Assembly (NCBI GenBank): GCA_028284025.1 | Contig: JANQSM010000157.1 | Span: forward strand, 1-8,626 | Direction of reading: 5' to 3' | Length of the DNA stretch: 8,626 nucleotides | Source of the DNA: Alphaproteobacteria bacterium | Lineage (GTDB): Bacteria; Pseudomonadota; Alphaproteobacteria; JANQSM01 | In this document: positions 1 to 6,220 of the stretch, piece after piece | How the letters are laid out: each line of letters opens with the position of its first letter | Position numbering within the stretch: position 1 is the first letter of the stretch | Program-made: the position numbers and the translations under genes | The notes under the pieces: model-generated | Told to the model about the DNA's origin: nothing | What the model saw: only the letters and a program-made list of their open reading frames with translations | The model's database searches: none

Positions 1-938
1 AATAAATTTAATTTTGCAGAAGAAAATGCCGGGCTGGCACCTGCCACCTCTTGCATTTTTGATAAATCACCATCACATTGCAAAATTAGATCACAGCCCG
101 CAGCAAAGCATCTCTCTAACTTCTCACGGTACGAACCACGCAAAGCCTTCATATCAAGATCATCGGCTATCAGTAAACCAGAAAACCCTATTTCCTTGCG
201 AATGACTGTCTGAATCATCCGGGATGAACAGGTTGCTGGATGGTCTGGATCTATATCCTTATAGACTACATGCGCCGTCATTGCCCAAACGTGATGCGCG
301 ACCTCTGATTTTGCAAAATCTTTGAAGGGAGCAAAGTCGGTTTGGGCCAATTCTTCTTTTGAGGCATCTACCTCTGGCAAATCATGATGACTATCAACCA
401 ATGCACGGCCATGGCCAGGAATATGTTTTATAACGGGTGTAATGCCTGCTGCCAGCAACCCTTCACACGCTGCACGGCCTAAATCTGCCACACACGCAGG
501 GTCTTCAGAAAAAGAGCGTTCTCCGATCACATCGTGCGCCCAATCAAAACGAAGGTCCAAGACCGGGGCACAATCTACTGTAAATCCTAACGCGGCAAGA
601 TCATTGCCTATCAATTCATAATGCTTCTTAACATCTTCAGCTGCCTTGGCGGGGTTTTCCTGCCAGACAGGTCCAAAAGTTTCTGCTGCCGGAAATTGTG
701 CCCAATGCGGAGGAGTCAGTCTTTGAACGCGCCCTCCCTCCTGATCAACCAGGATATGGGCCTCACTGCCCAATATATTTTTAATCTGATCATTCAGCCG
801 TTTAACCTGATCAGGTGTGTCGACATTACGGGCAAATAAAATAATTCCAACGGGGTTAGCATCTTTTAGAAAAGAGATTTCGTCAACCGTCAAGGCTTGT
901 CCAGAAATACCAAAAACAGCAGGACACTTAGCGGTCAC
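1..938 (-). CDS. nagZ: Beta-N-acetylhexosaminidase NagZ (GH3), 3' end missing
   Basis: The frame stays open to the left edge and gives 312 residues; NagZ is usually about 340, so only a short C-terminal tail is missing. NagZ is a cytoplasmic enzyme that removes GlcNAc from GlcNAc-anhydroMurNAc-peptides during peptidoglycan recycling. GH3 landmarks are all present and in order: VDQEGGRVQRL at residues 64–74, KHIPGHG at 171–177, DSHHDLP at 182–188 (Asp182 and His184 match the family's acid/base dyad), and ADDLDM at 258–263 with Asp259 as the expected nucleophile. The start is a GTG whose first base is the last base of the upstream SPOR gene's TAG stop (TAGTG). An AGGA at 950–947 lies 8 bases upstream of it, and no in-frame ATG precedes it. 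It is the fourth gene of the dgt–argS–SPOR operon. Function is sure from motifs; the start is very likely. Confidence 0.95.
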   Translation of the reverse strand, partial: MTAKCPAVFGISGQALTVDEISFLKDANPVGIILFARNVDTPDQVKRLNDQIKNILGSEAHILVDQEGGRVQRLTPPHWAQFPAAETFGPVWQENPAKAAEDVKKHYELIGNDLAALGFTVDCAPVLDLRFDWAHDVIGERSFSEDPACVADLGRAACEGLLAAGITPVIKHIPGHGRALVDSHHDLPEVDASKEELAQTDFAPFKDFAKSEVAHHVWAMTAHVVYKDIDPDHPATCSSRMIQTVIRKEIGFSGLLIADDLDMKALRGSYREKLERCFAAGCDLILQCDGDLSKMQEVAGASPAFSSAKLNL

Positions 939-1786
939 TACATCAATCCTGTTTTTTCTTCCTTAACAACCAGGCATGTATTGCCCTTTGCTTTGTAGGA
1001 ATCACATAATTGCTGGGCTTCCTGGCGGGACATATAATTCCCTGCCTGGACGCGGTAATAAACTCCACGTTCTCCCAGGTCCACCCGAACAACTTTAAAT
1101 TCAAGCCCGGTGAATAGGTCAGGATTATTTTTGGTGAATGCTTCTTTGGCTTCTTCTGCTGATTCTTGGGATTTTAATGAAATCAACTGAACACGATATA
1201 TTGCATCTGTACTTCCAGCTGTGGCGGGTGGCGCTGCCGCAGGTTCTTCCGAAGCTTTAACCTCCCCAGATACCCCTGCTACAGGAGCTGTAGGCACATT
1301 AAATTCTTCAACCTGTACAGGGGCCACGGCAGGCTCAGGCTGTGCGGGTGCTTCAACCGCAGGATTAAGCTGTGTTTCTGCCTGCACCTCAGCAACTTGT
1401 TCTACGCTTTGTTCCATTTCTGCTCCGGCAGTATCGGCCATTTGCCCGGCTTCATCCTGGGACATAATTTCTTCTGGCAATTCAGGATTTGCAGAAAATA
1501 CCTGCTCAGTCTCAATCGGTTCAACTGGTTCATCATTCAAAACATATTTATCCTGATGAGGGATTTCCATACCACCTGGGTTTTCCGGCTTGGATTTGAA
1601 ACTCTCATATTCAGCGCGCACCATCGGCACCACCTCTTCATAGTCACCAGCACTTCCCTGCTGGTAAGCGTACCAAACAACACCGACAAAACCGCCGAGC
1701 GCCAAAACCGCAATCAGCAGGGGCATAACCCGCGCGATAAAAGAGCGCTTGGGACGCTCATTTTCCCATTTTACATCATCAACCAT
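938..1786 (-). CDS. Membrane-anchored SPOR-domain protein
   Basis: A 282-residue protein with three parts. Residues 1–20 are a short, charged cytoplasmic tail. Residues 21–41 are one hydrophobic membrane segment (VMPLLIAVLALGGFVGVVWY at 20–39), giving an N-in, C-out inner-membrane protein. Residues 100–192 are a Pro/Ala/Glu/Gln-rich periplasmic linker, and residues 195–277 form a SPOR domain (YRVQLISLKSQESAEEA, then YYRVQAGNYMSRQEAQQLC). SPOR domains bind glycan strands stripped of stem peptides, and many such proteins gather at the division septum. Between membrane and linker, residues 66–84 (KPENPGGMEIPHQDKYVLN) resemble a segment I know from alphaproteobacterial SPOR proteins; its role is unknown to me. 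The ATG overlaps the argS stop (TAATG), with GAGGAG 8 bases upstream. Lying next to nagZ fits a cell-wall role. It is not clearly FtsN or DedD, so I give no symbol. Confidence 0.9.
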   Translation of the reverse strand: MVDDVKWENERPKRSFIARVMPLLIAVLALGGFVGVVWYAYQQGSAGDYEEVVPMVRAEYESFKSKPENPGGMEIPHQDKYVLNDEPVEPIETEQVFSANPELPEEIMSQDEAGQMADTAGAEMEQSVEQVAEVQAETQLNPAVEAPAQPEPAVAPVQVEEFNVPTAPVAGVSGEVKASEEPAAAPPATAGSTDAIYRVQLISLKSQESAEEAKEAFTKNNPDLFTGLEFKVVRVDLGERGVYYRVQAGNYMSRQEAQQLCDSYKAKGNTCLVVKEEKTGLM

Positions 1787-3531
1787 TAATGCATCTCCTC
1801 AACCGGTGTGACACCAAATATGTTCAAACATGAGGATACAAGGATTGCCACCGATTTGACAAGGGATAAGCGTGCATATGTTAACTTTTTGTTTTCAGCG
1901 TCCAGAAAACGCAAGCTTACATTATCCGATCCCTTGTTCCATAAACTGTGAAAAGCCGCGGCAATTTCATAAACAAAAAATGCCAATCGGTGTGGCTCCC
2001 GCGCCTGCACAGCTTGCTCCAGTTGCCGTGGATAAGTCGCCATAAGCTTGATTAAGCCCAACTCGGACTCATCCTGCAATAAAGATAAATCTGCATCTTT
2101 TAATGCTTCTGCTGCAAGTTCATTTTCATCAAATATCTCAAGAGCATTACGAAAAACCGAACAACAACGTGCATGACAATATTGCACATAAAAAACGGGG
2201 TTATCCTTGGATTGTTCCTTAACCTTGTCCAGATCAAAATCAATAGTCTGGTCATGCTTGCGCGTCAAAAGCATAAAGCGCAGAACATCCTTACCAACTG
2301 CTTCCACAACATCGCGCAAGGTTTCAAAGGTACCAGATCGCTTGGACATTTTCACCGATTCCCCGTCACGCATCAACTTGATCAAGTTGGTAAGGCAGAC
2401 TTCGCACTCCCCTTTACCATCTGTCATCGCTTTGACAGAAGCCTGAATCCGTTTGACATAACCTGCGTGATCAGCACCCAACACATCAATCAGATACGGT
2501 CCGGTACGCTGAATCTTGTCATAGTGATAGGCAATGTCATTAGTCAGATACGTATTACTGCCATCGGACTTTTTCAAAGGACGATCAATGTCATCACCAA
2601 ATTCAGAAGATTTAAACAATAACTGCGGCCGTGGCTCCCAGTCATCCGGCGCTTTACCTTTGGGAGGCTCCAGTACCCCCGTATATAAAAGCCCTTTCTT
2701 ATCAAGATGCTCAATGGCTTCTTCCACTTTACCTGATGTCATCATTGCCCGTTCAGAAGAAAATACGTGATGTTCAACGCCAAGACTTCTCAGATCTTTT
2801 TTAATCAGGATCATCATCTGCTCAATAGCAAAAGACATAACCGGCTCCAACCATTCCTCTTCTGATTGAGCCAGTAACGCATCCCCGTATTTTTCTGCCA
2901 GAGCCTTACCTACCGGCACCAGATAATCACCAGGATACATGCCTTCTGGAATATCGCCTATGTCTTCCCCTAAAGCTTCCCGGTAACGCAGATAGCTTGA
3001 TTTAGCCAACTTAATGACCTGCGCGCCCCCATCATTGATGTAATATTCGCGCACAACATCATAGCCCATAAATTCCATTAAGCGGCAAAGTACATCTCCA
3101 TAAACAGCACCTCGGGTATGTCCCACATGCATTGGACCAGTGGGATTAGCAGACACAAATTCCACATTGACTTTGCGACCATTTCCAAAGTTGGCCCGGC
3201 CATAGTTATTACCTGTCTCTAAAATGTGATTTACTTGATCCAACCAAAGAGAATCCTGCAAGCGAAGGTTAATAAAACCAGGACCCGCTATAGAAATTTC
3301 TGTAATTTTATCAGACTCTTCTAAGGATTTCTTAATGTCTTGCGCTAACTCTCGCGGATTTTTACCAGCTGCCTTGGATAAAACCATTGCTGCGTTAGTT
3401 GCCATGTCTCCATGGGATGGATCCCGAGGTGGTTCAACTGTTAATCTATCAAGCAAGCCTTCAGCACTAATGCCTAAAGATTCTATAGATGAAATAATTT
3501 CATCCTTAATATCGTTAAAAAGATTAGTCAT
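1786..3531 (-). CDS. argS: Arginyl-tRNA synthetase (class I)
   Basis: Charges tRNA-Arg with arginine in the cytoplasm. The 581-residue length is typical. Visible in order are an N-terminal Arg-tRNA synthetase additional domain (about 1–90, with HGDMATN at 40–46); the catalytic Rossmann fold with FVSANPTGPMHVGHTRG at 125–141 holding the HIGH signature as HVGH (135–138); the second ATP-binding signature VKMSKRSGTF at 393–402; and a DALR anticodon-binding domain from about residue 446 (NPVFYVQYCHAR) to the end (GVTPVEEM). I chose the ATG at 3531 over an in-frame TTG at 3567: it gives the usual family N terminus (MTNLFNDIKDEI) and cuts the overlap with dgt from 44 to 8 bases (ATGACTAA). There is no good Shine-Dalgarno sequence before it, so coupling to dgt translation is likely. 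The TTG form would add 12 residues. Confidence 0.97.
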   Translation of the reverse strand: MTNLFNDIKDEIISSIESLGISAEGLLDRLTVEPPRDPSHGDMATNAAMVLSKAAGKNPRELAQDIKKSLEESDKITEISIAGPGFINLRLQDSLWLDQVNHILETGNNYGRANFGNGRKVNVEFVSANPTGPMHVGHTRGAVYGDVLCRLMEFMGYDVVREYYINDGGAQVIKLAKSSYLRYREALGEDIGDIPEGMYPGDYLVPVGKALAEKYGDALLAQSEEEWLEPVMSFAIEQMMILIKKDLRSLGVEHHVFSSERAMMTSGKVEEAIEHLDKKGLLYTGVLEPPKGKAPDDWEPRPQLLFKSSEFGDDIDRPLKKSDGSNTYLTNDIAYHYDKIQRTGPYLIDVLGADHAGYVKRIQASVKAMTDGKGECEVCLTNLIKLMRDGESVKMSKRSGTFETLRDVVEAVGKDVLRFMLLTRKHDQTIDFDLDKVKEQSKDNPVFYVQYCHARCCSVFRNALEIFDENELAAEALKDADLSLLQDESELGLIKLMATYPRQLEQAVQAREPHRLAFFVYEIAAAFHSLWNKGSDNVSLRFLDAENKKLTYARLSLVKSVAILVSSCLNIFGVTPVEEMH

Positions 3532-4717
3532 TTTTTGTATATATATCGAATAGTTTACGGTGTTCAAACATGGCGTAACGGTCTGTCATTCCGGCAATAT
3601 AGTCTGCGACAACAACAGCACGTTCATTTTTATCAGAAGCATTTTCAAAGACTTGCCGCCATTCCTCTGGCAAGCATTCAGGTTCCTCATACAAAATAGC
3701 AAATAGCTCTTTCACTACCCGGCGTGCCTTACTGGTCATACGGTTTACCTTATAGTGGCTATACATTCTTTGACGCAAAAAGTCTTTTAAAGCCTTATTG
3801 TTTTCAATCATCTCAGCAGAAAACTCTACCAAGGCAGACCCAGCCTGGCGAACATCATCGACTGATTCCGGGCGATGTGCCTGAATATTTTTTGTTGTCG
3901 TATCAATCACATCTTGCACCATATAGTGAATCATTCGACGAATGGCTTCATGAACCAGGCGGCTGTTTTCAATGTTAGGGTAAGCCTCACGCACCTTGCG
4001 AAAAACGGGGCCAACCAATGGTACATCCATCAAATCTTCAACGGTAAATAATTCAGCCCGTAATCCATCATCAATATCATGGTTGTTATAGGCAATATCA
4101 TCAGAAAGAGAAGCAACCTGCGCTTCCAGACTGGCATAGGTATGAACTTCAAGATCATTTTTTTTCAGATAATTTTCCAAAATATTATAAAAGGGCTTTT
4201 TAACCGGCCCATTATGTTTGATGGTGCCTTCCAGCGTCTCCCAGGTTAGATTCAGACCGTCAAAGTCTGCATAGCGCCTTTCAAGGTGTGTCAAAATCCG
4301 CAAGGTTTGCATGTTGTGATTAAACCCACCAAAGCTCTTCATTGCTTCATCCAGTGCATCTTCACCAGCGTGACCAAAGGGTGTGTGGCCTAAATCATGT
4401 GCAAGCGCCAAGGCCTCAGCCAGATCTTCGTTCAAATTTAAAGATCGGGCGATACTCCGTGAAATTTGGCTAACTTCCAAAGAATGCGTCAAACGGGTAC
4501 GGTAATAATCCCCCTCATGATTGACAAAAACCTGTGTTTTGTACTCCAGCTTGCGAAACGCCCCACAATGAATAATTCTGTCACGATCCCGCTGAAAAGC
4601 AGAGCGGCTTTCAGCAGAAGGCTCTGAATATAGCCTGCCCCGTGACTCTGATGGATGGCAAGCGTAGGGGGCCAAGTACTCATGGAATGTATCAATCTGT
4701 TTTTGCGGTGCAATCAT
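3524..4717 (-). CDS. dgt: dGTP triphosphohydrolase-like HD-domain protein
   Basis: An HD-superfamily metal-dependent hydrolase of the dGTPase family, which cleaves dNTPs to deoxynucleoside and tripolyphosphate and so affects dNTP pools. At 397 residues it matches the shorter proteobacterial dGTPase-like group rather than E. coli Dgt (about 505). The conserved core is clear: LEYKTQVFVNHEGDYYRTRLTHSLEV at 57–82 with His78, LAHDLGHTPFGHAGEDAL at 105–122 with His107-Asp108, and SLSDDIAYNNHDIDDGL at 203–219 with Asp206, giving the four H…HD…D metal ligands. Substrate preference cannot be read from sequence; many members of this group are broad or nucleotide-activated. The ATG has AAGG at 4727–4724, 6 bases upstream. 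It is the first gene of the minus-strand operon, divergent from erpA, and its stop overlaps the argS start. Confidence 0.93.
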   Translation of the reverse strand: MIAPQKQIDTFHEYLAPYACHPSESRGRLYSEPSAESRSAFQRDRDRIIHCGAFRKLEYKTQVFVNHEGDYYRTRLTHSLEVSQISRSIARSLNLNEDLAEALALAHDLGHTPFGHAGEDALDEAMKSFGGFNHNMQTLRILTHLERRYADFDGLNLTWETLEGTIKHNGPVKKPFYNILENYLKKNDLEVHTYASLEAQVASLSDDIAYNNHDIDDGLRAELFTVEDLMDVPLVGPVFRKVREAYPNIENSRLVHEAIRRMIHYMVQDVIDTTTKNIQAHRPESVDDVRQAGSALVEFSAEMIENNKALKDFLRQRMYSHYKVNRMTSKARRVVKELFAILYEEPECLPEEWRQVFENASDKNERAVVVADYIAGMTDRYAMFEHRKLFDIYTKND

Positions 4718-4723
4718 AACGTG

Positions 4724-4727
4724 CCTT
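4724..4727 (-). promoter_or_regulatory. Shine-Dalgarno site of dgt
   Basis: AAGG on the minus strand, 6 bases before the dgt ATG at 4717. It supports that start, and no other start codon competes nearby. Confidence 0.5.
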
Positions 4728-4743
4728 GCATATCACATAAGAT

Positions 4744-4772
4744 TTTAAATTGTAAGCATTTTAGCGTATAAT
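4744..4772 (+). promoter_or_regulatory. Predicted sigma-70-type promoter for erpA and the nlpD-like gene
   Basis: In the 102-base divergent gap, a perfect TATAAT (4767–4772) lies 17 bases downstream of TTTAAA (4744–4749, 4 of 6 matches to TTGACA). Transcription would begin near 4779. That leaves about 40 bases of leader before the preferred erpA ATG (4820) but only about 11 before the alternative ATG (4790). Seen by eye only; the -35 is weak and the -10 strong. Confidence 0.5.
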
Positions 4773-4796
4773 ACTCAGTGTGACTTTAAATGAAAG
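4768..4796 (-). promoter_or_regulatory. Possible minus-strand promoter for dgt sharing the erpA -10 region
   Basis: The erpA -10 sits in GTATAATAC (4766–4774), which is nearly its own reverse complement. Read on the minus strand it gives TATTAT (4773–4768, 5 of 6 matches to TATAAT), with CTTTCA (4796–4791, 3 of 6 matches to TTGACA) 17 bases upstream. Transcription would start around 4761, leaving a leader of about 44 bases before dgt. The -35 match is poor. An alternative is CTTACA (4758–4753) with a weak GATATG -10. Confidence 0.25.
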
Positions 4797-4819
4797 CAAT
4801 TTTGGCTTATATTAGACTT

Positions 4820-5167
4820 ATGGAAGTTGAGGCATTAGATCGTACCATCGTCCTTCATGACAGCGCGATTCAGCAAATGAAGCGCCTGATTGAAAAGGAA
4901 GACAAACCCGCGCTTATCTTACGGGTAAGCGTTTTTGGTGGTGGATGTTCTGGCTTTCAGTACCAGTTTTCGTTTGATGAAAAAATTCAAAACGATGACA
5001 TCGTGTTTGAAAAAGACGGTGTAAAACTCGTCACAGACGAAGCATCACTGGATCTGTTGGCAGGGTCGGAAATTCATTATGTACAGGAACTGATTGGTTC
5101 TGCATTTACGGTGAAAAACCCAAATGCGGCCAGCAGTTGCGGGTGTGGAACTTCGTTTTCGATTTAA
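4820..5167 (+). CDS. erpA: A-type iron-sulfur cluster carrier/insertion protein ErpA
   Basis: A 115-residue HesB/IscA-family protein that receives Fe-S clusters from the assembly scaffold and passes them to apo-enzymes in the cytoplasm. The three cluster-binding cysteines are present: Cys43 in FGGGCSGFQYQF and Cys107 and Cys109 in SSCGCGTSF near the C terminus. The GGGCSGFQY form and the position divergent to dgt favour ErpA over IscA or SufA, and no isc or suf genes are adjacent. I prefer the ATG at 4820, which gives a family-like length. An in-frame ATG at 4790 would add ten residues (MKAILAYIRL) that are not part of the fold and would lie only about 11 bases from the predicted transcript start. 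Neither start has a clear Shine-Dalgarno sequence. Family is sure; start and exact paralogue are less so. Confidence 0.9.
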   Translation: MEVEALDRTIVLHDSAIQQMKRLIEKEDKPALILRVSVFGGGCSGFQYQFSFDEKIQNDDIVFEKDGVKLVTDEASLDLLAGSEIHYVQELIGSAFTVKNPNAASSCGCGTSFSI

Positions 5168-5169
5168 GG

Positions 5170-6138
5170 ATGACAGTAAAAAAAACCTGGATACCAAAAA
5201 TTTTGATATGTGTGCTGATGCTCTCGCTTGCGTCGGCTTGTTCCCGTGCGGGCGGCCCGGCCCCAGTTTATTTCAGTAGCGGCATCCCCCTTAAAACCAA
5301 TATAAAGCGACCAGTGAATCAGGCCTCCCACATACCAGCACCGGTAAACACACCACCTGTACAGCAAAAATATACGCCTGCCCAAGCCCCTGTTAGCTCG
5401 GAAAGCAAAAAAGTAACCGTGCGCCGGGGAGATACGGTTTTTGCCTTGGCACGAACTCATCGGGTTAACCCGCGAGAAATTATCATTATCAACAAACTAA
5501 GGGCTCCTTACGAATTAATTGCCGGACAACAAATTCATATCCCAACACGGAGATACCACGTTGTAAGATCTGGTGATACGCTCTACAGCATTTCACAAAC
5601 GTATGGGGTGGATATGGCCTCATTGGTCCGGGTTAATAAGCTGCGCGCACCCTATAATATCAAGACAGGTCATCGCCTGCGCCTGCCATCTTCCACACAC
5701 CGTAAGCGAATACCGAAAGTACAGGTTGCTTCTTTAAATCCGCAATACTCCTTGTCAAAATCCGGGTTTGCCTGGCCATTGCAAGGGACCATTGTATCTA
5801 GTTTCGGCCCCAAAAAGGGAGGGATCCATAACGATGGGATCAACATTGTCGGGCAACGTGGAACACCCATTCTTGCAGCCAAGGGTGGTGTGGTAGTTTA
5901 TGCAGGCAAAGACGTTGAAAGTTACGGCAATATGATTTTGATACAACACCCTAATAATTATGTCACGGCCTATGCCCATACAGATCAAATGCATGTAAAG
6001 CGGGGTGATAAAATCACCCGTGGACAAAAGATTGCCACCGTTGGCAGTACAGGAAGCGTTTCCCGGCCTCAACTTCATTTTGAAGTCCGCAAAGGTCGCA
6101 GGGCTGTGGATCCTTTGGGGTATTTGACCAGTAGCTAG
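5170..6138 (+). CDS. NlpD/DipM-like lipoprotein: two LysM domains and a degenerate LytM (M23) domain
   Basis: A 322-residue envelope protein. Residues 1–23 form a signal peptide (MTVKK, then a hydrophobic run) ending in ASAC, a tolerable lipobox with Cys24 as the lipidated residue. Ser25 at +2 suggests outer-membrane sorting. A Pro-rich stretch (30–78) is followed by LysM 1 (about 81–125, VTVRRGDTVFALA) and LysM 2 (about 129–173, YHVVRSGDTLYSIS), which bind peptidoglycan. The M23/LytM domain spans about 199–320. Its usual zinc ligands are mostly lost: the HxGxD motif reads NDGIN (Asn221, Asn225) and HLHFE reads QLHFE (Gln301), while His270 and His303 remain. It is therefore likely an amidase activator of the NlpD/EnvC/DipM kind, not a peptidase. 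The ATG lies 2 bases after the erpA stop. An in-frame TTG at 5137 would spoil the signal peptide. Confidence 0.88.
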   Translation: MTVKKTWIPKILICVLMLSLASACSRAGGPAPVYFSSGIPLKTNIKRPVNQASHIPAPVNTPPVQQKYTPAQAPVSSESKKVTVRRGDTVFALARTHRVNPREIIIINKLRAPYELIAGQQIHIPTRRYHVVRSGDTLYSISQTYGVDMASLVRVNKLRAPYNIKTGHRLRLPSSTHRKRIPKVQVASLNPQYSLSKSGFAWPLQGTIVSSFGPKKGGIHNDGINIVGQRGTPILAAKGGVVVYAGKDVESYGNMILIQHPNNYVTAYAHTDQMHVKRGDKITRGQKIATVGSTGSVSRPQLHFEVRKGRRAVDPLGYLTSS

Positions 6139-6148
6139 CATCTTCCCA

Positions 6149-6176
6149 TTGCAATTTAAGATTTCAGCGCTATCAT
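6149..6176 (+). promoter_or_regulatory. Possible sigma-70-type promoter for yajC-secDF
   Basis: TTGCAA (6149–6154, 4 of 6 matches) and TATCAT (6171–6176, 5 of 6 matches) are separated by 16 bases in the 82-base gap between the nlpD-like gene and yajC. A start near 6183 would leave a leader of about 38 bases holding the yajC ribosome site. No terminator hairpin is visible in this gap, so read-through from the upstream genes is also possible. Confidence 0.4.
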
Positions 6177-6210
6177 CATCAAAATCCATACAGAATAACC
6201 CTTAAAAATG

Positions 6211-6216
6211 AGGAGG
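6211..6216 (+). promoter_or_regulatory. Strong Shine-Dalgarno site of yajC
   Basis: AGGAGG, a full match to the anti-Shine-Dalgarno core, lies 4 bases before the yajC ATG at 6221 (5 bases if counted as GGAGG plus the following A). It is the strongest ribosome site in the window and fixes the yajC start. Confidence 0.8.
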
Positions 6217-6220
6217 AATA

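Noticed and set aside
14..839. Plus-strand open frames of 63 and 72 codons near the left edge
   Set aside because: The opposite strand carries an unbroken NagZ frame with all GH3 motifs; the plus-strand frames are shadows.
1221..1789. Two plus-strand open frames (111 and 130 codons) opposite the SPOR gene
   Set aside because: They mirror the Ala/Pro/Glu-rich linker, have low-complexity Ser/Ala/Thr or His/Phe/Ile composition, no ribosome site and no recognisable domain.
2173..2770. Several plus-strand open frames opposite argS
   Set aside because: They overlap a full-length, motif-complete argS and show no protein-like features; antisense shadows.
4783..4796. Short inverted repeat CTTT-AAATG-AAAG around the first erpA ATG
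   Set aside because: A four-base AT-rich stem is expected by chance and would not be stable.
5755..6189. 144-codon minus-strand frame opposite the LytM domain
   Set aside because: It lies antisense to a clear LytM domain and has no family resemblance or ribosome site.
6139..6220. Possible terminator between the nlpD-like gene and yajC
   Set aside because: No GC-rich stem followed by a T run is present; only AT-rich sequence with a promoter-like pair.
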